DNA from: Paraspadella gotoi
Taxonomy: Eukaryota > Chaetognatha
Assembly (NCBI GenBank): GCA_051294375.1
Contig: CM119270.1
Span: 17,301,070-17,365,069, forward strand
Direction: 5' to 3'
Length of the DNA: 64,000 bases
Shown: in pieces, positions 34,111 through 52,380 of the stretch
How the letters are laid out: the number at the start of each line of letters is the position of its first letter
Position numbering within the stretch: the first letter of the stretch is position 1
Notes under the pieces: model-generated
The model's input: the letters and a program-made list of their open reading frames with translations, nothing else
Databases searched by the model: none
Told to the model about the DNA's origin: nothing
Program-made: the position numbers and the translations under genes

Positions 34111-37100
34111 CAAATCAATCAATCAAATCAATCAATCAATCAATCCAATCAAATCAAACGAGAGATAAGAGATGAGAGAAACCTTTTAAAAAATTCAACA
34201 TTAAATGTGTCTTTTGGTTTTCTTAATTTGAAACTCTTTTTCCACTCCTACGCATTCCATCAAAAAGATTTAATATCCAGCTTTTATCACATACTTTCCT
34301 TACCCACACAACAAATTCAATCTCTCAGATTCTATCTATCCAATTTTTTTCAATAAATACATAATAATTATGCAGTAAATTTAAGTAAAAACACTTCAAA
34401 TACGTAAATATGACCTTTTGTTTTTCTCCATCTGTTAACTCATCTCCACTCGCACCGATTCCATCGAAAAACTTCCTATCATCCAACTCAATCACACCCA
34501 CTTTCCGCTACCAGTAGCATACAAAATTTTCAAGTCAACTTGCCCTACTCACTCATGAGCAATGGCGGTTCACAAATAGTGCAAACGCATATTTTTTTGT
34601 TTTTTCCATTTAAACCAATCTCCCACTTTGCACCGCATTCCCTCGATAACCATCACTCCAAACTTCTACCACTCTCAAATCACCACAGTTTCCTACCCAC
34701 ACACAATAATTTTCATACCCAATCCATCCATCCAATTCCACGAGTTAATTGGAAGATTTTTGCTAGGGGCGATGGACGGACGGAGCAGCACGGACGGACA
34801 CAACATCATTTTATCTCTTACATAATTTATCACCTAATTCGCATGAAAAATTTCTGACGATGATTATGAAAGTGGTGGAGGTGCCTCGGACAATATTGGC
34901 AGGGGGCGCGGACCGACGGACCGACACAAGTGCAATCTATAGAGCTTCGGATCCTGCTGATAAGCAGATCCGACTCACAAAAAGATTTGAAAAAAAAAAA
35001 GATTGAAGGAAGAAAAAAAGCAAAGAAGTTGAAAGCAAAATGAAAAAGAAGATCATGGCAGGCTTTGGCCTCTCAGCGCTGCGGAAGGGTGTGATGAAAG
35101 CCAGACGGGGCAGATGAAGGAATGATATAGTTCGAATTATGAAGGAAGGAGGACAAGAAATAGAAAGAAAAGAATAATAAGAAGAGAAGGAAAAAAAAGA
35201 AGAAAAAGAAATTTGATGGAGGAAAAAGACATAAGAAATGGAATGGAGGAAAATAAAGCCGAAAATAAGAACGTGTAATATGTCAATGTTGTTGCCGCCC
35301 ATGGACTGCATATTCCGCCTTTGATCCATGATACATTCAGCATGCACTAAACGAGCTATTTTCTTCGCCTCGTGATCATTTATGAAAGTGCAGTGACAAT
35401 TAATACGTCTTTTCATCACCATATAGTTTTGGAAATTTCCTGAAGCCGGCGGCGCAAAGCTGTTCCTTTAGATTTGAGGGTTTCTCTTCATGCTAACAAA
35501 ATGAGGTAAAGCCAAATCATACGGACGAAATTAAGTAAACTGTCCATTTTTACTAGAGATGTAGACTTAGACGCATGAGACAGATCATAGCGCCGACCGG
35601 ACAATGCATAAACGACGTAGACTTGCTTAGTAGACGATTGTCTCCGACACTCGGCGGCACAACCTAGCTAAGAAGGAGTTAAATTCGAATATAGAAGACG
35701 GTTAAAGTAAATTCTAGGATATAAGATATTCTGAAACAGGGATGGAGAGCGAAACTAAACAATGTTATTAACGAAGAAATATTATATATTAAAAGGCTTA
35801 AGCATGGTTTAAAAACCATGCGCATATTGGTCAGAAGAAAAACCAAGTTTATGGAATGCGTGATAATCTGCTTTGCGTACATGCATAACAAAAGTGTGGA
35901 TACTTTGGACCAAAGAGAAAGGAGCGACGCGAGAACAAAAGTCAATCTTTTTTCACAAAGTAGATCTTCACAGGCTTAAATTTCACGAGAAGGCTTCTTT
36001 TTCAGTAAACGCAGTACGAATATGTTTTTTTATTTCTGCAGTTAAACTTAGAAGATCCTTACGAACTGCTCTTTTCGGATAAAAAAAATGAAATTTTATC
36101 CCCTCGTAAAATCTTAATTTTCTTTTTCTCGTCTGTGGTCTCTCTCCTGCTAACGATCTTATCTTCACTTCTCCTCGTCTCTGTCTCTCTCGTGCTCTCG
36201 TCTCGTCTCTCGTCATCATTCGCTCTTCTCTCATGCTCACCAATCAGAAGCAGAATCAAATTTCCGAAGAAACTCATTCCCGCCGTTAATAAAGCTCGCC
36301 CTTCGGCCTTTCTCGCCCTTTGTTTTTTCTTTTTTTTTGTTTGCCTAAAAAGACTTGTCATCATCGTATCATAGAAAACATTTCTTGACACTTTTTGGCT
36401 TTATTGCGAATCAGACTTTTAAAGTAAGGCCGAAAGGCGCTGAACTGTTTAGTAGAAAGGAAAACTCCCGCGCATCGAATCTCATCTCGGCTATAAAGTA
36501 CAAAAGAAAATTGCCTTCTGGACTTTGCATACGAAGCAGACGAAGAAGACGCATTTAGAGCGCATGAAGGAGGCGGACAAAAAACGGAAAAAAGCGTTTA
36601 AAAGCCCAAAAGATATCGTCGTACTGGACAGAGCTGCGGGATAACATGCGGTTCATTTGAGTTGAAATGATCGAGCAGAGCGAGACGCCGAGAGTGAGGA
36701 CGTGACGAGGACGAAGAGGAGGAGCGACAGATAGACGCAGAACAGGACGAAGGATGAGAGGAGCAGACGAGCCAGCCGTATACCGACGAGCAGCACTGGG
36801 AGAGAGAAGCCGCATGCCCCGAGCGGAGACGAGAGAGAGAACGAGAGAGAGACAGAAAGACGTCCACAGAGAGAAAACAAAGACGAAAAGAAGAATTTTC
36901 TACAGTACCGGGGACATGTGCCAATATAAGCACTGCTCCCCCCTCTCACATTAGGTAACCCCGACGATGGTGCCCTCATTGCAGTCATCACCCATCGCAG
37001 CTCAAGAAACGAGGTTTGGTACCGAGATCGATCCCCAATCTGTAACCGAAGACTCGATCCCCAATTGTACCGAGATCGCACTCCCCAATTAATTTACCGC

Positions 37101-38042
37101 AGATCGATCCCCAATTGTACCGAAAGATCGCGATCGCCCTAATTTCACCGAGCATCGATCGCCCGAATGGGTAGGATGAGCAGATGGCAGCGAATCCAGT
37201 AATTTCTATTCTCGGTATCAGAAGGCGAAAAAATAATATGGAATTTGATAGCGCACAAAAAAACAAGGGCTTGGGTTTTGAAACGGCCTATTTAGACTTG
37301 TATGGTAAAAGTCAGGCTTGAAAATGACAAAGATGTTATGTGTTTTGCTGCGACATTACTAAGGTAGCGGCAAAGGGCGTAAGTCTAACAAGAAATCGGG
37401 AAAAAGAGAGAGTGATTTGTGAAATATAAAAATATCTGGAAGAATTAGGTAACAGAAGACGAGATATTGTTCTTGGTTTATTTGTAGCGCAAAAAACTAG
37501 GCTGTCCGCGACAAAAACCTCTGGTTACAGGAGATGCAAATGCTATTTTTCTTTCAACAAATTGATTCATTGTTGAATTTCCCAAAATGCCGCCGATGCG
37601 CAAACTAAATGCCGCTCAGCCCAGCAGCGTCTCTAGTCGATTTGTATATTAATCTTCTCCTACTGTATATTAAGGCCTCAATGAATCATAAATGCTACAT
37701 GAAACTGAATATCCGCAAGTACTACGTCTTATCTTATGATCTTAAGATATCTCTCTCTTTANNNNNNNNNNNNNNNNNNNNNNNNNTGACAACGAAGAAT
37801 CCACCACGTGAAATTTCCGTCTGGGGAAAAATTTCATTCGATGTGACGATTGTAAGGACAATGTGACGTGGGTGAATCCAGTGGCATCGCCGATTCTGTA
37901 GATTGCAGAGACTTAAAACAGTCAGCCTGTCTGAGTGACGGAAGACAGAAATTAAGTCAAAAACAGTGACGAAAAGGAGGAAGAAGGCGAGAAAGAGTAT
38001 AATGACTAATACGACGACGATGACAAAAACGACGAAGTAAAA

Positions 38043-38250
38043 ACATAGTCGTTGATAATGAGGAAGAAGACAAAGACGAAGACAACGACGAAGAAAAGAT
38101 GAAGTCAACGACGAAGACAACGACGAAGATAATGACGAAGACAACGACGAAGACAACGACGAAGAAGACGACGAAGACAACGACGAAGACAACGACGAAG
38201 ATAACGACGAAGACAACGACGAAGATAACGACGAAGACAACGAAGTCGAC
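38043..38250 (+). repeat. 12-base minisatellite GACGAAGACAAC
   Basis: About 15 units with 9-base variants. The open frames through it (Thr/Lys or Asp/Glu/Asn) follow from the 12-base period. 37200-38040 shows only the gap 37762-37786 and no supported exon. Confidence 0.8.
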
Positions 38251-38499
38251 ATTATTCTCTGCTGTGCGAATCAATAAAAAGTGGATCTGTCTCTCGAGTC
38301 GAGTTGATCGACAAATTCTTCGGGTGGAAGTGGCGCCGCTTGGTTGGGGGCGGGGCGGTAGGTTATCGATGGTTCACTGTGACGATAAAATAATCCTGAA
38401 GGAACCAAGAGAAGAGAGTGTCGGCGTGTCTCTCTGAGGGTGTGGATAGCCCTCACGCTAAAAATTCCAACCGGCCCGTCCCAACTTTGCAAGGAGCGT

Positions 38500-38577
38500 T
38501 CGGCGCAGAGATAGAACCCGGGATCATTGGGTTCAGAGAGGAAGCGTTAGCCCAGTACGCTATTACGGCGCTGACGG
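38500..38577 (-). mobile_element. tRNA-derived SINE head or tRNA pseudogene
   Basis: On the minus strand an A-box-like TAGCGTACTGGGC (38551-38563) is followed about 38 bases later by a B-box-like CGGGTTCTATCT (38509-38520). The spacing fits a tRNA-type promoter, but the acceptor-stem ends do not pair, so it is not a functional tRNA. Confidence 0.35.
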
Positions 38578-38643
38578 AAAGAACTTTCAAAACAAAAAAA
38601 TTCAAAATGATAAACAAAAAATTTGCGAAACAAGACATCTCTA

Positions 38644-38649
38644 TTTATT
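38644..38649 (-). promoter_or_regulatory. polyadenylation signal AATAAA for the serine protease gene
   Basis: AATAAA on the minus strand, 245 bases downstream of the stop codon of the protease. Confidence 0.4.
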
Positions 38650-38893
38650 TTAAAAATGGCCGTCGGTTCTGCCTTTTCAAAAAAAAAAAGAAGATATTTT
38701 GTCTATTTACCCCAGATGTTTTTCTTTTTAGAATTTGCTACAGATGATTGTCTATTCAATTCGTGACGGATGAACGCTATCCGATTATTTACAAACGACA
38801 GTCATTCGCATTTGCAACGGATGATCGTCCATCCAGTTTTCTACAAATGATTGGACATTCCTATTAGCTACAGATGATCGCCCATCCAATTGG

Positions 38894-45010
<6,117 letters not shown>

Positions 45011-45539
45011 CTGGGGAGAGAGAACGTTCAGACATGTAACGATGTTATATATACTTCGACCCATCATCTTTTATACTTTATGATACGTCAAAGTTAGAGA
45101 GAAAAAAAAATGTTTTGTTAGCAGACAAACATATATATTTCGACTTTTTTTGCGAGTCTTGTCTTGTTTGCTACCAACACAAAATTTGTTTTCTCCTTAA
45201 ATTTTAAAACGCAACGAAAAAAAAAGGTCTGAATGAAATGACGTAAAATTAAATCTACAGTAAGCCCTTCATAAGCCCTTCGATATTCTTAGAATAGAAT
45301 GTAGAAGATTTGACAACAAGATCGGTTCATTCAATGTATCGCGCCGCAGTGACTACATTACTAGGAAATTTATATATAACAAACGTCTTTATATTATATT
45401 TTTTATTTAAGACACGCACTGCATTGGAATTCCGTTTTTTTATTCTTTAGAGTTTTAGGATTTCCTGAGGATTTGAGATTTTTTTTTCTGTCTTGACAAA
45501 TGAGCAAAAAACTATATACGAGTTATGAGCATTTTTAAC

Positions 45540-45620
45540 GGAAGTTTGACAGACCGACGGACAGATATACCGATCGACCGTCCGACAGACCGACCGTCCG
45601 ACAGACCGACCCAAAAGTGA
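45540..45620 (+). repeat. GACCGTCCGACAGACC minisatellite
   Basis: Units of 12-16 bases built on GACCGACCGTCCGACA. 45011-46260 holds no other supported feature besides the telomere-like piece. Confidence 0.65.
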
Positions 45621-46016
45621 CGCGCGGCGCAACTAAAAACTAAAAAATAAAAGTCAAGAACGGCCTCCAAAAGTTGTAAGATCATGCAGAAAGTTTTCAA
45701 GTCCGATTCGAGTTATTTCGTTCTTTTCCGCCAGAAACAAATTTACAAAAGACATTATAGATCAACGTATTATATAAAATAAGTAAATAATTCATCGCCA
45801 AAAAAAAACAAAACGTTCAGTCAAAAGAAGAAATAATCGAATGAAAAAATTATTCAGGGGACACAAAGGAAATTGGTTCGGCTCAGTTTATCAACAATCT
45901 CTTCTGAGCACTATGGCTCTCTTTTCCCGGAACGCCCCATTTCTGTTCCTTTATCCTGAAATTTAATTTTAACTTTAATATTTAATAGAAAAATGTTCTT
46001 AAAGTTATAACAGTTA

Positions 46017-46090
46017 TAACCCAATCCATGACCCTAATCCTAAACCCTAACCAAATCCTAAACCCTGAACACTGAACCCTTATTCCTAAT
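46017..46090 (+). repeat. second telomere-like piece
   Basis: ACCCTAATCCTAAACCCTAA-like words, about 70 bases. Confidence 0.6.
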
Positions 46091-46284
46091 TTTTAACTAA
46101 AAAAAATTAACCTAATTCAAAATTTAAGATGAAATGGGGAGTTTTGGAAATTCAAGGCCAACTCATTCAATCCACACGATTGTTTGTCCGATCATCCTTT
46201 CGGTCCGTCCGTCCGTACGTCCTTCTAATTTTTTTAAATGATTCCAATTTTAACACCTTGAGTTAACAATCATTGCTAATCTTT

Positions 46285-46333
46285 TTCCTTCTCTTCTCTC
46301 TCTCTTCTCTCTCTCTCTCTTCTTCTTCTCTCT

Positions 46334-46368
<35 letters not shown>

Positions 46369-46420
46369 TCTGCTCTCTCATGTCTCTCTTCTGCTCACTC
46401 CTCACTCTACTCTCCTCTCT
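46285..46420 (+). repeat. (CT)n tract upstream of the fucosyltransferase copy
   Basis: TCTCTC with TTC interruptions. Confidence 0.85.
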
Positions 46421-46500
46421 CTCGTGTGCCATGCTGACGATACTAAACCTTACAGTACACCTAATTTTTCTCTTTCCCGTGCTCTTTGACTTTTACCAGA

Positions 46501-47716
46501 ATGATTTCCCAAACGCGATGGATTCGTAAACTCGGCGCGATCGTCGCCACTTCATTCATTGCATTTTACGTCATCAATGAGACTTTGCGATTCCCGCCGG
46601 AAAAGTCGAGAAGAAAAGGGGACACGATCAAAAATGCGGATCAAAACGTCGAACTCTTTCCTTCAACTCTTCCGAAAACGAAAGAATCGCAAACTACGAA
46701 ATCGAATTATCACAAAGTCATCCTTTTGTGGACTCGGTTCTTTTTTCGTGCCGACTATCATTTTGGCTACGGATCGAAACCATTCGTGCAAAATAATTGC
46801 GAGGAGAAAAGATGCGAGATGACGAAAGATCGGGATCGATTAAAAGGACTCGGACGTCGTCGTCTTTCACGCGGTCAACATAAGAAACAAGACGGGCGCG
46901 TTGTCACTCGTTAAAGATTTCGACTTTCCACCTTTCAAGCGGAAAGGACAAAAATGGGTGTTTCTCAATCTCGAACCACCGCCGCTCATTTCCGATTTTA
47001 AAATCATCCTGGCCACTTGACACTAACGTCTTTGACCAATTTTCAATTGGACAATGACGTATCGACTCGACAGGATATTCCGATTCCTCACGGATTCACG
47101 CGAAGAAAAAAAGAGTAACATTGAGCGAAAAGACAATCGACTACGCGGTCAATAGACCAAGCTCGTTGCTTGGTTCGTTAGCAATTGCGACCCACCAAGC
47201 AAACGTGAAAGGTATGTGGAACAACTTCGGCGTCACATCCCTGTCGACATTTTCGGAAAATGTGGAGATAAAAAATGCTCGAAAGAAAGAGATTGGGATT
47301 GCGACGCGGATGTTGACTCGGGATTACAAGTTCTTTCTCGGCCTTTGAATTCTCTTTGTCGTGGATTACATTTCCTTCAAACTGTGGAGGAAGCTGGCGT
47401 GGACGACCGCCAGTGCCGGTGAGTGTTAGGAGGGGCGGACTATGCTCGCTCAGAGCGCCTCCACGGATCCTACGGTTGACGCGCCTAAAGTTTCATCCAA
47501 ATGAATTGGCTCATTACTTGAAGAACATGGATGACAACACTGTTACAATAGGATTTCACGAACTGGAGAAGGATCCACGAAGTTAGATCGAGTTTGTGAG
47601 AGAAGGTTCTGTCGACTCTGCGATTATTTACAAAAAAAAAAGACCAAGGGGCACGATGGTATGAAAAGCTTAGTGATTTTTGTGTCTTAATGAGAGAGAT
47701 TGTTATCCTCAGCTGA
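46501..47716 (+). pseudogene. alpha-1,3-fucosyltransferase (GT10 family), frameshifted
   Basis: The reading opens with ATG at 46501, one base after a splice-acceptor-like TTTGACTTTTACCAG. It has a type II membrane anchor (IRKLGAIVATSFIAFYVI). GT10 features follow in order but in different frames: VILLWTRFFFRADYHFGYG, CEEKRCEMTKDRD, DSDVVVFHAVN, QKWVFLNLEPP, FNWTMTYRLD, DIPIPHGF, KLVAWFVSNCDPPSKRERYV, EQLRRHIPVDIFGKCGDKKC, DYKFFL, DYISFKLWRKLAWTT, KFHPNELAHYLKNMDDN and FCRLCDYL. At least seven frame changes separate them (about 46838, 47000, 47030, 47065, 47150, 47335-47365 and 47430). The enzyme transfers fucose from GDP-fucose in the Golgi. The CRLC ending is typical of core-type invertebrate enzymes. 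No introns interrupt it after the ATG. A decayed copy is likeliest; a poorly corrected patch is the alternative. Confidence 0.8.
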
Positions 47717-48265
47717 TGACATGGCTTAAAAATTTGAGAGAAAGTTTAAAAAAAACTCTAATTAATTCTGCAATTTTATTTTTCAATGTGTTTCTGATAT
47801 AATGTAAATTTATATGTACATAAATTTTAGTAAACCTTGCTACAAAATTCTCTCAAATATTTTTGTCTATTTTGAAATTTTTGTTGATATATTTAACAAT
47901 CAACTACAACTTTGCCTCTGGCAAATGATACATGGTGTGAAATTTTAAGATGTGTTAAATGAGAATTTGATTCAGATAAGTTGCGGTTTTTAAATTTTGA
48001 GATGCATATATCAAATTTGTTTAAAAGCCGATGGTTTTTAAGAAAACAATATTTGTACTGACAGATGTAAAAAAAAAATTTTAATCAACTTAATTATACT
48101 TATGCATTATATTCTGACGAGAAAGATAAAATTATACAAAAAAAATAGTCATCACTATCGAATTCTTCAGACCTTATTCCAGTAAAATAATTATGAATGG
48201 AATTTAATGTCTTATATTTAGTTATCTATGAACGCTCTAACCTCTAACGTTCAATATCACACGTA

Positions 48266-48743
48266 TTCTTTCATTCATTCATTCATTCATTCATTCATTC
48301 ATTCATTCATTCATTCATTTTTTATTCATTCATTCATTAATTTATTCATTCATATATCCATTCATTCATTCTCCCATTCATTTATTCATTCATTTATTTA
48401 TTTATTCATTAATTCATTCATTCATATATCCATTCATTCACCCATTCATTAATTAATTAATTAATTAAATAATTAAATAATTCATTCATTTATTCATTCA
48501 TTCATTTATTTATTCATTCATTCATTCATTCATTAATTTATTCATTCATATATCCATTCATTCATTCTCCCATTCATTTATTCATTCATTCATTTATTTA
48601 TTCATTCATTAATTCATTAATTCATTAATTCATTCATTCATTCATTCATTCATTCATTCATTCATTCATTCATTCATTAATTCATATATCCATTCATTCA
48701 ACCATTCATTCATTCATTCATTCATCCATTCATTCATCCATTC
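48266..48743 (+). repeat. (ATTC)n tetranucleotide array
   Basis: About 480 bases of CATT units with ATTA, TTTA and ATATATCC interruptions. It runs into the gap 48744-48968, so the array is longer. Confidence 0.95.
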
Positions 48744-49130
48744 NNNNNNNNNNNNNNNNNNNNNNNNNNNNNNNNNNNNNNNNNNNNNNNNNNNNNNNNN
48801 NNNNNNNNNNNNNNNNNNNNNNNNNNNNNNNNNNNNNNNNNNNNNNNNNNNNNNNNNNNNNNNNNNNNNNNNNNNNNNNNNNNNNNNNNNNNNNNNNNNN
48901 NNNNNNNNNNNNNNNNNNNNNNNNNNNNNNNNNNNNNNNNNNNNNNNNNNNNNNNNNNNNNNNNNNNNGGTGGTTGAGGGGATGGTGGAAAGCTGGTTGA
49001 GGGGATGGTGGAAAGGTGGTTGAGGCACGTGAGGTGTATAAAATGTTTTGTATTTTCTACTCCAAACGGAGACGAACGTTTTGTGGTAGGGCATTGCCGA
49101 AATTCACCCCGTCTATAAAAATAACCTGGT

Positions 49131-49180
49131 TGCTCATTGAGTAATTCCATCAGCACATGACCATTAGGTACCGGGATCGA
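49131..49180 (+). repeat. dispersed repeat fragment, copy 2
   Basis: Matches 16853-16905 (CATCAGCACATGACCATTAG + GTACCGGGATCGAT). Confidence 0.55.
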
Positions 49181-49539
49181 TCCCGCTAGACGAGGGACTT
49201 GAGACCTTTGCATCAGACCGGTTGATTTGTCTCGTCTCTAAAACTTACATTGGTATACAATTTGAAAACTTGCTGCTAAAAAAAGAAAAAATTGTCGCCG
49301 CTGTATAATCTGTATTATTGCAATGAGCTGAGCAATATGAGCAAATCATTAATGATTTAGTACGGCTCAGTCATTTTAATTTGTCCCCCCTCCTTTCAAT
49401 TTTTCCTATCTCCATCCCTTTTCCTCTCTCCATATCACCATTCTCTTTCCTCTCATCATCCCTCTCTCCATCCCTTGCCTTCTGCCTTTCCCCATCCCCA
49501 TCCTTGGCTGCCATGCTTTTTTTTATCTCTCTTTTCCAG

Positions 49540-49624
49540 CACCCGCCTTATTGCTCGTGAAAGCGTCTCGTGGGAGGAGAAGCCGGCGGCTGGGGGACGG
49601 ACAGAATCATGGCCGTGGGCAGAC
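49540..49624 (+). CDS. isolated candidate exon (plus)
   Basis: A textbook acceptor (TTTTTTTTATCTCTCTTTTCCAG) and donor (GCAGAC|GTGAGT) bound 85 bases. Entered in phase 2, it reads TRLIARESVSWEEKPAAGGR and TESWPWAD, 28 codons ending in phase 0. The GGR..SWPW word is reminiscent of the start of S1 protease domains, but the preceding activation residues do not fit and it is on the opposite strand to the protease above. No partner exon was found. Confidence 0.35.
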
Positions 49625-49639
49625 GTGAGTGCTGCTGCT

Positions 49640-49785
49640 CTCTCTCTCTCGTCATCTCTCGTCCCGCTGCTCTACTCTTCGTTCTCTCTCTCTCTCCTCT
49701 CATCTCTTCTCTCTACCCGAGGATGCATCCTCTCTCTCTCTCTCCATCCGTTCTCTCTCTCTCTCTCTCTCTCTCTCAAACTATC
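49640..49785 (+). repeat. (CT)n tracts after the candidate exon
   Basis: CT dinucleotide runs with ATC and CCATCC interruptions. Confidence 0.85.
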
Positions 49786-49829
49786 GCAAAAAACTGGGCG
49801 AAAGCATCTGCACAATAGCAAGACCTCTT

Positions 49830-52380
49830 TTCCAATATTTAATCTTTCGTCGCTCGTTTCGTACGGTCGTCGTCCGCTGTTCGTTAGTGTTTTCCGGATC
49901 TGTGGTCTTGAAGATATATTTATGGCCTCCGGATCAGGTATTCCATTCTCGTGCGCGTTTGCTATAGATCCTTTGTTCATCATATCATCATTCAAATTAT
50001 ACTCTCGAATCTACAGTCTAAAAATTATCACTCATTTTAATATACTCCTTCATGCATAGAATCTTCTAAAAACATCAAACAGCAGAGACAAGTCGCAAAC
50101 ACTTCAAACGCGAGAGTTTACGCTTCATACTCTCGTATCTGTCGCAACGCTCTACCGTAGCGGCTCCTTCTTTTCACAACCTATACTTTCTCATCCTCCT
50201 CTGCCCCCTAGTCTCCCAAGACCCACCTAGGTTCCCATCTCCAACCGACGCTTCCCTCTCTCCCCCACTCTCCCTCTCTTCCCACCCCCTCCGGAAGCTC
50301 CACTCAACCCTTTCTTCAAGACTGGCATACCCTCCGAACCCTGACGATTCTCACTATTCGGTGAGACCATTTTTTTTACTCGACTATACTCCCGCCTTCC
50401 ACACCAGATTTAGGCCACTGATTTTTCTTCCGTTGGCCCAGTTGTTACGGCCAAAAATTCGCGGCCGTGTAGCTAGCCAAGCTCCCTCCAGTGGGTTTCG
50501 AGGAAGCGGCGCCTCCCCAAGCCTCCGTCGGCCCCAGTCAGACATTACGCAGTCGAGCGGCGCGGTTCCCGGTTCGTTTCTCCAGCCCGCCGCCGCGATG
50601 CAATCCGGTCACGCCGGAGATTCACATGCGTCGCCTCTCTGCGCAACCGATGCTGACTGCGCAGCGGGTGGGCTCCCTGCACGACATTCAGGGCCGGTTT
50701 ACGACGCCCACGACATATACCCGCGAGCAAGCAGCGATCAAGCAAGGCTAAGCAGGAGCTTCGGTCGGTGTACGAGACGTGACTGAGGCGTTGTGCGGAG
50801 TCGGCGATTCCCAAGCGACTTACTACGAAAACCAAAACACGAAAGAGAGTCTCACACCTTAACGTTCATGTGCTGATGCAGAATTAACTCCAATGAGCAA
50901 ACTCAGGTTATATAGATATTTTTATAGATGGTACGGATAGATTTCTGCTCGGGCCCAAAAGATATATTTACAATGCGAGGACCTAACTTCAACAATAACT
51001 GATCGGTCTCCGCATTATTGGAAAATTAGTTAGAAAACTCAGCATCAAAACCATTTTCGCTACGCACCATACGCACATTTTACGACTCACCACAACGTAT
51101 GATAATGACCCCATCCCTCACACCATCCTCTTCGCTATCCCGCTCTCTCCACTCTCAGCTCGCTATTTGAACTCCACGCGCACCCTTACCGCACCGCAAC
51201 CCCCCCAAAAAAAGGTCTCCTCCCACTCTCCCTCAAAGATACATTTCGTAATCACTGCTCGGTAGAGCGTTCTGACTTTCTCGTTTGCAGTTGAACAAAA
51301 AACTGAATATCGGCACTCACGGGCGCTCTTCATCTCTGAGCGCAAGTAACTTTGGATGTTATATTTCTTTTCTGTACTCTGTTATAGTTTGTTGTTGACC
51401 GTGATATCTAAAAGAGAGGTACAATCTGCTTCCGGAAATCTTTGCCGAAATTTACAATGTTAGAAGTTCATGGAGTTTAAGTGAGTATTTGTGTGATTAA
51501 TATTTTTAACTTTTGGTCGTACTATGGACGCGCTGATGATTATTATTTTACATAAATGGAATTGTCGCCCGAAACAATTGCGTTTTCATTGAATGAAATG
51601 ACTAACATGAATGACATGAATGATATATCATTAATTGATGCCGATATATGCGATTGTTTTAATCTTCTGAACGAATTAATTAATGACATTGTAAAAAATG
51701 AATCACACATAGGGCCACTCGAGGCCCCTCCAACGCTATGTAAATGGATGCTTGTAATAATTTTCTTCGGTGAATCGATATGCTATTAGCAGCATATTCT
51801 TCGCTCAGATTTAAAAACAAAACAGAATCGAAACTGAACTAGCCGGTTCATATTTGATCATACAATAAAAGGTAATTTGCCTATTTTGTGTGTTTTTTTT
51901 TAAATTAAAACTTTTGGCGCAAACTTTCAAAATTCTTTTCTCGATGACTTCATGAATTCGACCCGCCGCCTTTCCTCGCCGACTTTCTCGGCTCCCCTCG
52001 CATATCCGAATCATCACGTTATCATCGCAGATAATAGGAGTTACTGCGACGCCCCATGGAGAACTCTAGTTATTGCGAAATAAACTGCAGTATGGTGTTA
52101 GTTGAGATATCCGCTACTGCTTTATTCGCGCGTACACAGCGAACATAGTACATTCTTCTTACCATGCAGAATAAATGACCTATGACATCACTGATATTGA
52201 ACCTGTACGCCATTGACATGCGTTTCACGTATGAATATGACTCCAAACTTCATGAGGGCGAGATGTTAGCGCTAATGAATATGTAGCCCGCATCGATCTT
52301 TCCATGATGTACGCCATGACTCCCCTCTGATCGACACCTGTATCATGGACCTTTGCAATGATGGTTCGAGATGAATGAAG
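49830..52380. other. no reliable gene; mixed, probably error-rich sequence
   Basis: GC-rich text at 50460-50840 is open on plus in pieces (VRFSSPPPRCNPVTPEIHMR, then LSAQPMLTAQRVGSLHDIQG in one frame; AKQELRSVYET in another). This could be a coding exon seen through indels. No splice sites fit. Confidence 0.3.

Larger units (their letters stand above)
29200..37200. repeat. large imperfect palindrome (inverted duplication)
   Basis: The left arm, about 29200-32115, reappears reverse-complemented at about 32690-37200. Matched points: 30130-30560 with 35940-36400; 30960-31140 with 35360-35470; 31140-31480 with 34990-35280; 31490-31565 with 33545-33630; 31640-31820 with 33130-33290; 31980-32115 with 32690-32850. 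The arms differ mostly by small insertions and deletions. The right arm has an extra 1.3 kb (33640-34930), and a 0.57-kb GA-rich spacer separates the arms. Confidence 0.8.

Noticed and set aside
38099-38437. 112-codon plus frame rich in Thr/Lys
   Set aside because: A 12-base minisatellite keeps it open. The tail shows no domain.
38500-38577. Functional tRNA gene
   Set aside because: Box-like motifs are present but the acceptor stem does not pair. Better explained as a tRNA-derived element.
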